From: Inquilinus sp. KBS0705
GTDB lineage: Bacteria; Bacteroidota; Bacteroidia; Sphingobacteriales; Sphingobacteriaceae
Length of the DNA stretch: 64,000 nt
Direction: 5' to 3'
Assembly: GCA_005938025.2 (NCBI GenBank)
Contig: VCCI02000004.1
Span: 1 to 64,000, forward strand
In this document: positions 29,355 through 38,618 of the stretch, in pieces
Position numbering within the stretch: position 1 is the first letter of the stretch
How the letters are laid out: each line of letters begins with the position of its first letter
The notes under the pieces: model-generated
What the model saw: only the letters and a program-made list of their open reading frames with translations
Database searches by the model: none
Told to the model about the DNA's origin: nothing
Program-made: the position numbers and the translations under genes

Positions 29355-29518
29355 ATTCAAGTATTTGCTTACCTATAATCCGCCTTATTATCAATATGAT
29401 AAAGGCATTGTTTTTAGCTATAGTAAGCTAACGTTAAGCGGGCTAAATTAGCCTTTTTTGTAAAATAAAATGAACAGTTATGTATCAAGGGCTTATAACT
29501 GTAAAATCACCGTAATGT
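29355..29518. other. Spacer between S4 protein and nucleotide-sugar dehydrogenase genes
   Basis: AT-rich, no open gene. GGCTAAATTAGCC at about 29440-29452 followed by TTTTTT looks like a weak plus-strand terminator, but no plus-strand gene ends here. No convincing promoter box for the dehydrogenase was found. Confidence 0.3.
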
Positions 29519-29914
29519 TTAATCGTTAAAAAAATTATCTTTCAGGTCATCTATCTCGCGCCTGTCAGCCTTGGTTGGGCGGCCTGTTCCACGGTCGCGC
29601 TTTAGCAAAGGTGCATGAAACATCGATTTAAATGCCTGCGTTTGCTCAACCGGGGTTATATCCTCATAAAAGTTTACAGCTGTTTTGGCATCAACACGGT
29701 TCTCTAACAATCCGGTTACTTTTATCACCCGCTTTTCTATCCCTTTTGATACCTGGTAAACCTCGCCCAACTTTACCTCGCGCGAGGCTTTGATATTGCT
29801 GCCATCCAGTTTTACCCGGCCGGCTTTGCATGCATCAGATGCCAACGTACGTGTTTTAAATACACGTATCGCCCATAAATATTTATCTATCCTTAGTTTT
29901 TCCTTTTCGGCCAT
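29519..29914 (-). CDS. S4-domain RNA-binding protein (Hsp15/HslR-like)
   Basis: 131-aa protein with an N-terminal S4 fold (LRIDKYLWAIRVFKTRTLASDACKAGRV) and a basic C-terminal tail. Hsp15/HslR proteins bind stalled 50S subunits still carrying nascent chains. The RIDKYLWAIR opening matches this group. The frame runs upstream to a TTG at 29941, but the ATG at 29914 places the S4 domain at the usual distance from the N-terminus. It is divergent from dapD. Confidence 0.85.
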   Translation of the reverse strand: MAEKEKLRIDKYLWAIRVFKTRTLASDACKAGRVKLDGSNIKASREVKLGEVYQVSKGIEKRVIKVTGLLENRVDAKTAVNFYEDITPVEQTQAFKSMFHAPLLKRDRGTGRPTKADRREIDDLKDNFFND

Positions 29915-29988
29915 GTGTGTATTTCTGTCATTACAATTCAAACAAATCTCCTTAAAATTCCTTTAATTTGACAAAATTTATATTACTG

Positions 29989-30804
29989 ATGCAAGATCTA
30001 AAAAAAATGATAGAGGATGCCTGGGATAACCGCACCCTTCTGAGCGAAAACGACTACATTAACGCCATAAATACTGTTATAGACCGATTAGATAAAGGCG
30101 AGATGCGTGTGGCCGAGCTAATAGGCACCCGTTGGCATACAAACGACTGGATAAAAAAAGCTGTTATCCTATACTTCCCTACCCGTACAATGGAAGAAAT
30201 TAAGGTTGGGCCTTTTGTGTTTCACGATAAAATGAAACTGAAAACCAACTATAAAGAGCTTGGCGTACGCGTAGTACCACATGCTATTGCCCGTTACGGT
30301 GCATTTTTAGCCAAAGGTGTTATCATGATGCCATCGTACGTAAACATTGGTGCATATGTAGACGAAGGCACTATGGTTGATACCTGGGCAACAGTAGGCT
30401 CGTGCGCGCAAATTGGCAAGCATGTACATTTAAGCGGCGGTGTAGGCATTGGCGGTGTTTTAGAACCCGTACAAGCTGCGCCTGTGATCATAGAAGACAA
30501 TTGTTTTTTAGGTTCGAGGGCTATTGTGGTTGAGGGCGTTCACTTAGAAAGTGAAGTTGTTTTAGGTGCAAATGTGGTTTTAACCGCATCGACCAAAATT
30601 ATTGATGTTACAGGCTCTACCCCGGTTGAATATAAAGGCCATGTACCTGCACGTTCAGTAGTCATCCCCGGTTCTTACACCAAAAAATTCCCTGCCGGCG
30701 ATTTTCAGGTTCCATGCGCGCTTATCATAGGCAAACGTAAGGAGTCGACCGACAAAAAGACATCTTTAAATGATGCGCTGAGAGAAAACAACGTGGCTGT
30801 TTAA
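29989..30804 (+). CDS. dapD: Tetrahydrodipicolinate N-succinyltransferase
   Basis: 271-aa acyltransferase of lysine and meso-diaminopimelate synthesis, using succinyl-CoA. The helical N-terminus is followed by a left-handed beta-helix with hexapeptide repeats (YVNIGAYVDEGTMVDTWATVGSCAQIGK) and the ending GxxIP-GSYTK. It supplies cell-wall cross-links and lysine. The frame opens with a TTG at 29968, but ATG at 29989 (MQDLKKMIEDAW) is the natural start. It begins a plus-strand run in which the next gene follows after 3 nt. Confidence 0.95.
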   Translation: MQDLKKMIEDAWDNRTLLSENDYINAINTVIDRLDKGEMRVAELIGTRWHTNDWIKKAVILYFPTRTMEEIKVGPFVFHDKMKLKTNYKELGVRVVPHAIARYGAFLAKGVIMMPSYVNIGAYVDEGTMVDTWATVGSCAQIGKHVHLSGGVGIGGVLEPVQAAPVIIEDNCFLGSRAIVVEGVHLESEVVLGANVVLTASTKIIDVTGSTPVEYKGHVPARSVVIPGSYTKKFPAGDFQVPCALIIGKRKESTDKKTSLNDALRENNVAV

Positions 30805-30807
30805 CCC

Positions 30808-31932
30808 ATGAAGATAGGATATGATGCTAAACGGGCATTTTTAAACAACACAGGGCTGGGTAATTACAGCCGTTGGTTAATTAAATTGCTTGCATCGTCA
30901 TATCCTCAAAATAATTTTTACTTATATACTCCAAAGATCAGGCCCGGCAAATGGCCTGATCTTTTGCGTTCTATACCAAACATAAAAACGGTTTTCCCAA
31001 AAATCGCCTTGCTTACTTCGTGGTGGCGCACCAATGGTATAGTAAACAATATTAAACGCGATGGCATCAACATCTATCACGGTTTAAGCCATGAACTACC
31101 TTTAGATATCAAATCATCAGGTGCTAAAACGGTTGTTACCGTGCACGATGTGATTTTTATGCGTTACCCGCAGTATTTTGGCGTAATAAGCCGCGCCATT
31201 TATAAATTTAAGCTAACCAATGCCTGCAAAACCGCCGATAAGATCATCGCCATCAGTACTAAAACCAGGCAAGACCTGATTGAACTGCTTAATGTTGATG
31301 CTGATAAGATACAAGTAATATACCAGGGCTGCGATGCGGCTTTTAAACAGCAATATTCTGAAGGGATAAAATCATCAGTTAGCGTAAAATATAATCTGCC
31401 GGCCGGGTATTTGTTAAGCGTTGGCACTGTTGAGGAGCGTAAAAATCTGGCATTGCTCGTAAAAGCCTTGCCCCTATTAAGCACGTCTATTAAGTTAGTG
31501 GTTGTTGGCCGCCAAACCGCCTATTATAAGCGGATAAATCAACTAATTAACCAATTGGATCTGCAGCAAAGGGTTGTTTTTTTAACTGATGTACCCTTTA
31601 CCGACCTGCCCGTTATTTATCAATTAGCATCCGTATTTGTTTATCCATCGCGATATGAGGGCTTTGGAATCCCTATCCTCGAAGCTTTAAATTCGGGCGT
31701 ACCTGTAGTTGCTTCAACGGGTTCGTGCCTGGAAGAAGCCGGCGGGCCCGATAGCTCATACAACTCGCCCGATGACCATAAAGCACTCGCTGCAAACATT
31801 AACCGCATACTTGCTGATGATGCATTAAAAGCAAACATGATTAGCAAAGGTTTAAAATTTGCGCTTAACTTTGCCGACGATAAACTGGCAGCACGATACA
31901 TGCATTTATACACAACACTACACAATGCTTAA
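30808..31932 (+). CDS. Glycosyltransferase family 4 protein
   Basis: 374-aa GT-B fold glycosyltransferase. The N-terminal domain ends in the HGLSHELP and VTVHDVIFMRYP segments. The C-terminal nucleotide-sugar-binding domain has SVGTVEERKNLALLVKAL and the Glu-rich motif YPSRYEGFGIPILEAL, typical of GT4 retaining enzymes. Donor and acceptor are unknown; it is probably involved in surface glycan assembly. It sits 3 nt after dapD and overlaps the next gene by 8 nt, an operon of mixed functions. Confidence 0.9.
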   Translation: MKIGYDAKRAFLNNTGLGNYSRWLIKLLASSYPQNNFYLYTPKIRPGKWPDLLRSIPNIKTVFPKIALLTSWWRTNGIVNNIKRDGINIYHGLSHELPLDIKSSGAKTVVTVHDVIFMRYPQYFGVISRAIYKFKLTNACKTADKIIAISTKTRQDLIELLNVDADKIQVIYQGCDAAFKQQYSEGIKSSVSVKYNLPAGYLLSVGTVEERKNLALLVKALPLLSTSIKLVVVGRQTAYYKRINQLINQLDLQQRVVFLTDVPFTDLPVIYQLASVFVYPSRYEGFGIPILEALNSGVPVVASTGSCLEEAGGPDSSYNSPDDHKALAANINRILADDALKANMISKGLKFALNFADDKLAARYMHLYTTLHNA

Positions 31933-32491
31933 AGACGAAGTAAACAAAGCATTAAAAGTTATACAGGACGGTGGTATTATTTTATACCCTACTGATACCA
32001 TTTGGGGTATTGGGTGCGATGCTACCAATACCGAGGCAATTAATAAAATATATGCACTTAAACAGCGCGATGAAAGCAAAAGCATGATCGTGCTGATAGA
32101 TAACGACAATAAACTGGCCAGCTATATTACCGAAGTACCCGATATTGCTTACGACCTGATAGAATATGCCGAAAACCCGCTTACCCTAATTATGCCCTGG
32201 GCTCGCAACCTATCGCCGGCTATAATTGCCGAAGATGGCAGTGTGGGTATTAGGGTAAGTAATCACCCGTTTTGCCAACAGTTAATACAACGTTTGCGCA
32301 AGCCCCTGGTATCTACATCGGCCAATATAAGTGGTAGGCCATCGCCCGAATATTTTTCAAAAATAGATCAGGACATTATCGATGGTGTTGATTATGTGGT
32401 TGATATTGACCAATATAGTACTGAATCAAAAAAACCGTCGACCATTATGCGACTTGACCCAAATGGCGGTTTTGAATTTATTCGCCGTTAA
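31925..32491 (+). CDS. L-threonylcarbamoyladenylate synthase (Sua5/YciO/YrdC)
   Basis: 188-aa YrdC-domain enzyme that makes threonylcarbamoyl-AMP for t6A37 modification of tRNAs. The landmarks YPTDTIWGIGCDATN, KQRDESKSM and STSANISGRPSP are present. There is no C-terminal Sua5 extension, so it is the short TsaC/YrdC type. The start at 31925 (MLKDEV) overlaps the end of the glycosyltransferase gene by 8 nt; a longer in-frame start at 31859 would overlap by 74 nt and is unlikely. Confidence 0.92.
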   Translation: MLKDEVNKALKVIQDGGIILYPTDTIWGIGCDATNTEAINKIYALKQRDESKSMIVLIDNDNKLASYITEVPDIAYDLIEYAENPLTLIMPWARNLSPAIIAEDGSVGIRVSNHPFCQQLIQRLRKPLVSTSANISGRPSPEYFSKIDQDIIDGVDYVVDIDQYSTESKKPSTIMRLDPNGGFEFIRR

Positions 32492-32505
32492 TTTTTTATA
32501 ATCGC

Positions 32506-32513
32506 TAAATTTG
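32506..32513 (+). promoter_or_regulatory. -7 element before the CCA-type nucleotidyltransferase gene
   Basis: TAAATTTG is a full match to TAnnTTTG and lies 34 nt before the ATG. The upstream gene ends at 32491, so this could be an internal promoter. The -33 box is poor. Confidence 0.45.
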
Positions 32514-32547
32514 CGCTGTACACAAACGCCTGTTCGCAGTCTTTTTT

Positions 32548-33960
32548 ATGAAACAACACCTGCAACATCCGGTATTTTCTGTTATAGCTAAACTTGCTGC
32601 CGAACAAAATGTACATGTTTATGCAATTGGCGGTTACGTACGCGATATTTTTTTGAACAGGCCATCAAAAGACATCGATATTGTAGTGCTGGGTAACGGT
32701 ATCAGCTTTGCCGAAGCCGTTGCCGCTAAGCTAAACGTTAAGGTATCGGTATTTAAAAACTTTGGCACTGCCATGTTGCGCTACCAGGATGTTGAGGTAG
32801 AATTTGTTGGTGCACGTAAAGAATCATACCGCTCGGAGTCGCGCAAACCAATTGTAGAAAACGGGACACTGGAAGACGACCAGAAACGCCGCGATTTTAC
32901 TATAAACGCATTGGCTATAGCTTTACATGCCGATCAATTTGGTGAGTTGATAGACCCTTTTAACGGCATTACCGACCTTGAGAAAAAACTAATACGGACA
33001 CCATTAAATCCTACAGAAACCTTTAGCGACGACCCGTTACGCATGATGCGGGCTATTCGTTTTGCATCGCAGCTTGATTTTAAGATAGATGATGAAGCTA
33101 TTGAGGCTATAAAGAGTAATTTACAGCGCATAAAGATCGTATCGCAGGAGCGTATTACTGATGAGCTGAATAAGATCATCCTGTCGCCTAAACCATCAAT
33201 CGGTTTCAATTATTTGTTTGATACAGGCCTGCTGCACATTATTTTCCCGCAAATGGTTGCCCTGTATGGTGTAGAGATCATAAACGGTAAAGGGCATAAA
33301 GATAACTTTTACCATACTTTACAGGTATTAGATAATATTTGCGAAACTACTGACGACCTTTGGTTGCGTTGGGCCGCTATTTTGCACGATATAGCTAAAC
33401 CGCCTACCAAACGCTTTGAACCCAGCCACGGCTGGACATTTCATGGCCACGAGGATAAAGGTGCGCGCATGGTACCTAAAATATTTGCACAGCTAAAATT
33501 ACCGCTGAACGAGAAAATGAAATTTGTACAAAAGCTGGTACAACTGCATTTAAGGCCTATCGTTCTGTCGCAATCCATCGTAACCGATTCGGCAGTTAGG
33601 CGCTTGTTGTTTGAGGCGGGGGATGATATAGAGGCGTTAATGCTGCTTTGTAAAGCAGATGTAACCACCAAAAATGACTATAAGGTTAAAAAATACAGGC
33701 AAAACTTTGAATTGGTGCTGCAAAAGCTAAAAGATGTTGAAGAACGCGACAACATACGCAACTGGCAGCCACCTGTAAGCGGGCTGGATATAATGCAGCT
33801 TTTTGGCATCGGCGAAGGGCGTGAAGTGGGCATTATTAAAAGCAAGATACGCGAAGCGATACTGGAAGGTGAGATACCAAACGAGCGCGAAGCCGCAATT
33901 AACTATACAATTGAAAAAGGCACAGAAATTGGCTTGAAAGTTGTTGCAAACTCCAATTAA
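32548..33960 (+). CDS. cca: CCA-adding-type tRNA nucleotidyltransferase with HD domain
   Basis: 470-aa class II nucleotidyltransferase (polymerase-beta superfamily). The head has GGYVRD at 28-33 and catalytic D42/D44 (KDIDIVVLG). The RRDFTINALAI motif and the neck DPLRMMRAIRFASQL fit the tRNA CCA/poly(A) polymerase family. A C-terminal HD phosphohydrolase motif (LHDIAKPPT) lies near residue 280. It would add or repair the CCA end of tRNAs. Poly(A) polymerase specificity cannot be excluded by motif alone. Confidence 0.92.
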   Translation: MKQHLQHPVFSVIAKLAAEQNVHVYAIGGYVRDIFLNRPSKDIDIVVLGNGISFAEAVAAKLNVKVSVFKNFGTAMLRYQDVEVEFVGARKESYRSESRKPIVENGTLEDDQKRRDFTINALAIALHADQFGELIDPFNGITDLEKKLIRTPLNPTETFSDDPLRMMRAIRFASQLDFKIDDEAIEAIKSNLQRIKIVSQERITDELNKIILSPKPSIGFNYLFDTGLLHIIFPQMVALYGVEIINGKGHKDNFYHTLQVLDNICETTDDLWLRWAAILHDIAKPPTKRFEPSHGWTFHGHEDKGARMVPKIFAQLKLPLNEKMKFVQKLVQLHLRPIVLSQSIVTDSAVRRLLFEAGDDIEALMLLCKADVTTKNDYKVKKYRQNFELVLQKLKDVEERDNIRNWQPPVSGLDIMQLFGIGEGREVGIIKSKIREAILEGEIPNEREAAINYTIEKGTEIGLKVVANSN

Positions 33961-33972
33961 AATAAACATTAC

Positions 33973-33980
33973 TATTTTTG
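33973..33980 (+). promoter_or_regulatory. -7 element before the pRiA4b-ORF3-like gene
   Basis: TATTTTTG is a full match to TAnnTTTG, 16 nt before the ATG. This would give a very short leader. No clear -33 partner. Confidence 0.4.
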
Positions 33981-33996
33981 ACAAAAACTACTAAAA

Positions 33997-34647
33997 ATGG
34001 CACTATACAGGTTCAGGGTTACTTTTGAAGATTACGATGACGTTTCACGGGATATTGATGTAAAATCAAATCAAACTTTTGAAGATCTTCATAAGGCTAT
34101 ACACCAAAGCACTGGTTATAACCCCGAATATCCTTCATCATTTTATATAAGCAACGATCAATGGATGAAAGGTGAGGAAATAACCTACCTTCCCAATCAA
34201 AAGCGTATTGACCGGAAAATACCATTGATGGATAAAATTAAGCTAAGCAGCTATATAGACGACCCGCATCAAAAGTTTTACTACACTTTTAACTTCGACA
34301 GGCCTTTTGATTTCCACGTTGAGTTAATGAAGATTATACTTGACGAAGCACCGGGCACTACTTATCCGGCTGTTGTACGCTCGGTTGGCGAGGCACCTAA
34401 GCAGTTTGGCAATGTATTTAACCCCGCAATTGCCGAAACTGCCGATGAAGAAGCAGGAGGCGATTTCGACTTTTTAAACGAAATAGGCTATAATCCGGAG
34501 GATGCTGAAGACTTTTCGGAAGTAACCGATACAGGCGATGAGGTTGAAGAAAAGAAGGTTGACGACGAGGAAGAAGAAGATGAGTTTGGCTTTGGCGATG
34601 ACGGAGAATTTGAGGATGAAGATAAACCCGGCCGCGACGACTATTAG
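33997..34647 (+). CDS. Plasmid pRiA4b ORF-3-like domain protein with acidic tail
   Basis: 216 aa. The N-terminal part (about 1-125: YRFRVTFEDYDDVSRDIDV, FEDLHKAIHQSTGY, FYISNDQWMKGEEI) resembles the pRiA4b ORF-3 family, first named from a plasmid/IS1096-associated protein. About residues 148-216 are strikingly acidic, rich in Asp and Glu with almost no order-promoting residues, and probably disordered. Function is unknown. It lies between tRNA 3'-end and tRNA A37 modification genes on the same strand. There is no transposase or terminal repeat, so it looks like a resident gene, not cargo of an active element. Confidence 0.75.
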   Translation: MALYRFRVTFEDYDDVSRDIDVKSNQTFEDLHKAIHQSTGYNPEYPSSFYISNDQWMKGEEITYLPNQKRIDRKIPLMDKIKLSSYIDDPHQKFYYTFNFDRPFDFHVELMKIILDEAPGTTYPAVVRSVGEAPKQFGNVFNPAIAETADEEAGGDFDFLNEIGYNPEDAEDFSEVTDTGDEVEEKKVDDEEEEDEFGFGDDGEFEDEDKPGRDDY

Positions 34648-34669
34648 TATTCTATAACATATTTCCTAT

Positions 34670-34708
34670 TTTAGTCCATGGACCGTAGGCTATGGACCAT
34701 GGACTAAA
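34670..34708. repeat. Palindromic element built of 7-nt units (type C)
   Basis: 15-nt arms (34670-34684 and 34694-34708) complementary except for one base, with a 9-nt loop. Read through, the element is a run of heptamers such as TAGTCCA and TGGACCA. It fills most of the 64-nt spacer before miaA. Confidence 0.8.
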
Positions 34709-34711
34709 ACT

Positions 34712-35647
34712 ATGAGCACTCCTCTTCATACCAAAACCCTAATTGTAATTGCCGGCCCCACAGCCTCTGGTAAAACCGCGGCTGCCATTGCTCTTGCACA
34801 ACACTTTGATACAGTGGTGGTTTCGGCCGATTCCAGGCAATTTTTCAGGGAGATGTCTATTGGTACAGCTAAGCCTACCGGGGCCGAATTAGCTGCTGCA
34901 CCTCATTATTTTATCAATTCTCACTCTATTACCGAGCCTTTTTCGGTAGGTGATTTTGAGCGGGAGTGCCTTGTGTTGTTAGATAAGCTGTTTACAGACA
35001 AGGATATAGTAGTATTAGCCGGAGGCTCAGGACTGTACATAAAGGCGATAACCGAGGGCTTTGACGATCTACCCGTAGCTGACGCAAGCATAAGAGACAC
35101 GCTAAATAACGAGTTAGCCCAAAACGGTATTATCCCCCTACAGGAGCGACTAAAAGCCATAGACCCTACATACTATAGCCAGGTAGATATAAACAACCCA
35201 CAGCGCGTAATTAGGGCCTTAGAGGTATATGTGGGTACGGGTAAGCCTATATCGTTTTACAGGAAGGCTACCCTGAATAAAAGGCCGTTCAATATCATCA
35301 AAATAGGCCTGGATATGCCGCGCGAACAGCTTTACAGCCGTATTAACCAACGGGTAGACCATATGGTAGCCGAGGGCTTGGTTGACGAAGTAAAAGGCCT
35401 GATACCCCACCGCAAATTAAATGCCTTAAATACTGTTGGTTACAGCGAAATTTTTGATTATTTTGATGGAAAGACCGACTTGGATAATGCCATTGCAGCC
35501 ATTAAACAAAACACCCGGCGCTTTGCCAAAAGGCAGCTTACCTGGTTCCGGAAGGATAAGGATATGGTGTGGTTTGATGCCGGCGACCCGCAGCTGATAA
35601 CAAAAATACTTACCTTGGTAAATAGCTTGCAGGCTTTGCAACCTTAG
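34712..35647 (+). CDS. miaA: tRNA dimethylallyltransferase
   Basis: 311-aa enzyme that adds a dimethylallyl group to A37 of tRNAs reading UNN codons. Walker A is GPTASGKT at residues 15-22. SADSRQFFREMSIGTAKP, GGSGLYIKAI, NPQRVIRALEV and the C-terminal KRQLTWFRKDKD are all family signatures. It is complete. The ATG lies 4 nt after the type C palindrome, which could fold over the ribosome-binding region. Confidence 0.96.
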   Translation: MSTPLHTKTLIVIAGPTASGKTAAAIALAQHFDTVVVSADSRQFFREMSIGTAKPTGAELAAAPHYFINSHSITEPFSVGDFERECLVLLDKLFTDKDIVVLAGGSGLYIKAITEGFDDLPVADASIRDTLNNELAQNGIIPLQERLKAIDPTYYSQVDINNPQRVIRALEVYVGTGKPISFYRKATLNKRPFNIIKIGLDMPREQLYSRINQRVDHMVAEGLVDEVKGLIPHRKLNALNTVGYSEIFDYFDGKTDLDNAIAAIKQNTRRFAKRQLTWFRKDKDMVWFDAGDPQLITKILTLVNSLQALQP

Positions 35648-35826
35648 CTATAAAATACTCCACTTTTTTGTTGCTTACAGCGGAAATTTTTCCATTTTTT
35701 TCGCTACCCTACTCCAGTTAATATAAAGAAAAAATCCTGATAAAACAAGTTATCAGGAATATATTTTGCATTTGCCCGAAAAGTAGAAAATGGAAAATTT
35801 AAAAATGAAATATTTTCCGGGGCGCG
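35648..35826. other. Convergent spacer miaA / rfbA with nested inverted repeats
   Basis: 179 nt. The rfbA-side terminator (35727-35758) is flanked by a longer imperfect inverted repeat (AAATTTTTCCATTTT at 35684-35698 with AAAATGGAAAATTT at 35787-35800). The right arm shows 7-nt periodicity (AAAATGG, AAAATTT). No open gene. Confidence 0.5.
35727..35758 (-). terminator. Terminator of the rfb/fcl unit
   Basis: 9-bp stem TCCTGATAA (35735-35743) / TTATCAGGA (35750-35758). On the minus strand it is followed by TTTTTT, 69 nt past the rfbA stop. Confidence 0.8.
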
Positions 35827-36690
35827 TTAATTCTCTAACACCGACTGGATGTAAACGCCGTAACCGCTTTTGATATACTTTTGAGCCAGCGCCATCAACT
35901 GATCGGCGTTGATGAAACCCATGCGGTAGGCAACCTCTTCTATACAACCTATTTTTTTGGCCTGGCGTTTTTCTATCACCCTTACAAACTCGGTAGCATC
36001 ACTAAGCGAATCGAAGGTGCCGGTATCAAGCCATGCGGTGCCGCGGTCCATCACACCAACGTTAAGGTTTCCTTGTTGCAGGTATACCTTGTTTACGTCG
36101 GTTATCTCGTACTCGCCACGCGGGGATGGCTTAAGGTCTTTAGCTATTTGTATTACGGTATTATCATAAAAGTATAATCCCGGCACGGCAAACTTCGATT
36201 TTGGCTCTGCAGGCTTCTCTTCTATAGATAATGCTTTAAAATCCTTATCAAACTCTACTACGCCGTAGCGCTCGGGGTCGGCAACGGGGTAGGCAAATAT
36301 GGCGGCACCATCTACATCATTAAAGCTTTGCAGCAGCTTGCTAAAGCCCGCGCCGTAAAATATGTTATCGCCTAATATAAGGGCGGCTTTGTCATTTCCT
36401 ATAAACTTCTCGCCAATTACAAAGGCTTGTGCAAGGCCGTTCGGTTTTTCTTGTATGGCGTATTCAAACACACAGCCCAGCTCTTTACCATCGCCTAAAA
36501 GGCGTTTAAAGCTATCGTTATCTTCGGGGGTGGTTATTATTAATATTTCCCTGATACCGGCCAGCATTAATACCGATAGCGGGTAATAGATCATCGGCTT
36601 ATCGTAAATAGGCATTAACTGCTTACTTATTGCTTTTGTTATTGGATATAGCCTTGTACCCGAGCCGCCTGCTAATATAATGCCTTTCAT
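35827..36690 (-). CDS. rfbA: Glucose-1-phosphate thymidylyltransferase
   Basis: 287-aa nucleotidyltransferase making dTDP-glucose from dTTP and glucose 1-phosphate, the entry to dTDP-rhamnose. It has the N-terminal [11 protein letters not shown] (8-17), [18 protein letters not shown] near residue 110, and [11 protein letters not shown]. Length and ending match RmlA/RfbA. It is last in a minus-strand run after rfbD (12-nt gap). rfbB and rfbC are not in the window. Confidence 0.95.
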   Translation of the reverse strand: MKGIILAGGSGTRLYPITKAISKQLMPIYDKPMIYYPLSVLMLAGIREILIITTPEDNDSFKRLLGDGKELGCVFEYAIQEKPNGLAQAFVIGEKFIGNDKAALILGDNIFYGAGFSKLLQSFNDVDGAAIFAYPVADPERYGVVEFDKDFKALSIEEKPAEPKSKFAVPGLYFYDNTVIQIAKDLKPSPRGEYEITDVNKVYLQQGNLNVGVMDRGTAWLDTGTFDSLSDATEFVRVIEKRQAKKIGCIEEVAYRMGFINADQLMALAQKYIKSGYGVYIQSVLEN

Positions 36691-36702
36691 TGATGTGCTT
36701 TT

Positions 36703-37557
36703 TTAACTTAATCTTTCAATACAAACCTCTAAACTCGATTTCCAGTAAGGGATATCCATGTTAAAGGTCTCTTTTATCTTTGATTTATCCATTACCGAAT
36801 ATTTTGGCCTGGTTGCGCGGGTTGGGTATTCGGTTGTTGGTATGGGTATTACCTTTACGTTGGTGCCCGCAAGGTCAAATATGGTGCGGGCAAATTCGTA
36901 CCAGGTAGCTATACCCTCGTTGCTGTAGTGGTATATGCCGTATTCTTCGCTGCCACTGATGATGATATCTAAAATACAATTTGCCAGGTCGATAGCATAG
37001 GTAGGTGTGCCGGTTTGGTCGGCAATTACTTTAAGCTCGTCTCTATCGGCACCCAGCTTAAGCATGGTTTTAACAAAGTTATTGGCAAATTCAGAGTATA
37101 ACCACCCTGTGCGGATGATAAAGTAGTTATCCAGGTATTCAGGGATTACCTTTTCGCCGTCTAGTTTGGTTTGTCCGTAAACGCTTATAGGCTCGACTAC
37201 ATCCTCTTCTGTAAGCGGGACAGATCCATCACCCTTAAATACAAAATCTGTTGATACATGCACTAAAACAGTGTTAAACTGCGCGCATAGCTTTGCCAGG
37301 TTCTCTACCCCTGTCTTATTTATTTTGTAAGCGGTTTCGGCATCGTCTTCGGCTTTATCTACAGCAGTGTAGGCAGCGCAGTTGATGCAGTACGAGGGGT
37401 CGTATTTTTCGAAGAGCTGGGTAAGTGCCGGTACATCCAGTATGTTGGCTTCCTGCTCATCCGGGAATATCAAAAACTCAATATCCCTATCATTAGCAAC
37501 CGTTTTTAAACATTGGCCCAATTGGCCCGAGGCACCAAAAACAATCGCTTTACTCAT
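36703..37557 (-). CDS. rfbD: dTDP-4-dehydrorhamnose reductase
   Basis: 284-aa extended SDR that reduces dTDP-4-keto-rhamnose to dTDP-L-rhamnose. The cofactor loop is GASGQLGQ near residue 8, the INCAAYTAVDKAEDD signature is characteristic of RmlD/RfbD, and the catalytic Tyr and Lys are in YGQTKLDGE (about residue 129). The RmlD ending is present (ATRPKYSVMDKSKIKETF). It lies 48 nt after fcl and 12 nt before rfbA. Confidence 0.94.
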   Translation of the reverse strand: MSKAIVFGASGQLGQCLKTVANDRDIEFLIFPDEQEANILDVPALTQLFEKYDPSYCINCAAYTAVDKAEDDAETAYKINKTGVENLAKLCAQFNTVLVHVSTDFVFKGDGSVPLTEEDVVEPISVYGQTKLDGEKVIPEYLDNYFIIRTGWLYSEFANNFVKTMLKLGADRDELKVIADQTGTPTYAIDLANCILDIIISGSEEYGIYHYSNEGIATWYEFARTIFDLAGTNVKVIPIPTTEYPTRATRPKYSVMDKSKIKETFNMDIPYWKSSLEVCIERLS

Positions 37558-37605
37558 ATTATTTGTAGCTGAATTAATTATGCTGCAATATACAAAAACT
37601 TAAAA

Positions 37606-38535
37606 TTATATATGCTTATCTAAAAAGTCGGCGTAAGCCAGGCGAATACCGTCTTCCAATTCGGTAGTGTATCGCCATCCCTTTGCGGCCAGTTTTGATA
37701 CATCCATCAACTTGCGTGGGGTACCATCGGGTTTGCTGCTATCAAAGTTTAACTCGCCCTTGTAACCAATTATATCCTTTATCATCAGGGCAAGGTCCTT
37801 AATGGAAATATCTTTACCGCTGCCTATGTTGATGAAGCCCGCCTCATCAAAATTCTGCATAAGGTAGTAACAAGCTTCGGCCAAATCATCAGCAAATAAA
37901 AACTCGCGCAGCGGCGATCCGCTGCCCCAAATAGTTACCGATGGTGTGCCTTGCACTTTAGCTTCGTGAAAACGGCGTATCAATGCCGGCAATACATGCG
38001 AGTTTTGCGGATGGTAATTATCGTTATAACCATAAAGGTTGGTTGGCATTACCGAAATAAAATTGCAGCCGTACTGCGCGCGGTAGGCATCGCACATTTT
38101 TATACCGGCAATTTTGGCAATGGCATAAGGCTCGTTAGTCGGCTCTAACAGGCCGGTAAGCAAGGCATCCTCGTGCAAAGGCTGCGGTGCCAATTTTGGA
38201 TAAATACAGCTGGAACCCAAAAACATCAGCTTTTTTACACCGTTAACATACGATTGATGGATAACGTTATTTTGTATTTGCAGGTTATCATACAAAAACT
38301 CGGCGCGATAAGTGTTATTGGCCACAATGCCCCCAACTTTGGCAGCCGCTAAAAACACATAATCGGGCTTGGTTTGCGCAAAAAACGCGGTTACAGCCTG
38401 TTGATCGCGCAGATCAAGCTCTGACGAGTTACGGGTTACAAAGTTTGTAAAACCCTCTTTTTCCAGCTTGCGTTTAATGGCCGAACCTACCATGCCGCGA
38501 TGGCCGGCAATATATATTTTGGCGTCTTTTTCCAT
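37606..38535 (-). CDS. fcl: GDP-L-fucose synthase
   Basis: 309-aa SDR with epimerase and reductase activity converting GDP-4-keto-6-deoxymannose to GDP-L-fucose. It has [10 protein letters not shown] at the N-terminus, [23 protein letters not shown], catalytic YAIAK and [20 protein letters not shown], all typical of Fcl/WcaG. The partner GDP-mannose 4,6-dehydratase (gmd) is not in the window. A type B palindrome lies directly upstream. Confidence 0.95.
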   Translation of the reverse strand: MEKDAKIYIAGHRGMVGSAIKRKLEKEGFTNFVTRNSSELDLRDQQAVTAFFAQTKPDYVFLAAAKVGGIVANNTYRAEFLYDNLQIQNNVIHQSYVNGVKKLMFLGSSCIYPKLAPQPLHEDALLTGLLEPTNEPYAIAKIAGIKMCDAYRAQYGCNFISVMPTNLYGYNDNYHPQNSHVLPALIRRFHEAKVQGTPSVTIWGSGSPLREFLFADDLAEACYYLMQNFDEAGFINIGSGKDISIKDLALMIKDIIGYKGELNFDSSKPDGTPRKLMDVSKLAAKGWRYTTELEDGIRLAYADFLDKHI

Positions 38536-38540
38536 TTAGT

Positions 38541-38616
38541 TTGTTTATTAGTTCACTGGCTCATTTGTTCATTGGTCCTATTCGGTCGCCGTTCACTAAC
38601 TAATGAACCAATAACA
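38541..38616. repeat. Palindromic element built of 8-nt units (type B1)
   Basis: Left units GTTTATTA and GTTCACTG and right units such as ACTAATGA repeat with 8-nt period. The arms 38545-38559 and 38600-38614 pair imperfectly. It lies between DUF3467 and fcl, both on the minus strand. The same motif family appears at 51937-52013. Confidence 0.75.
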
Positions 38617-38618
38617 TA

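Noticed and set aside
33997..34647. pRiA4b-like gene as remnant of an insertion sequence
   Set aside because: No transposase fragment, terminal inverted repeat or target duplication around it.
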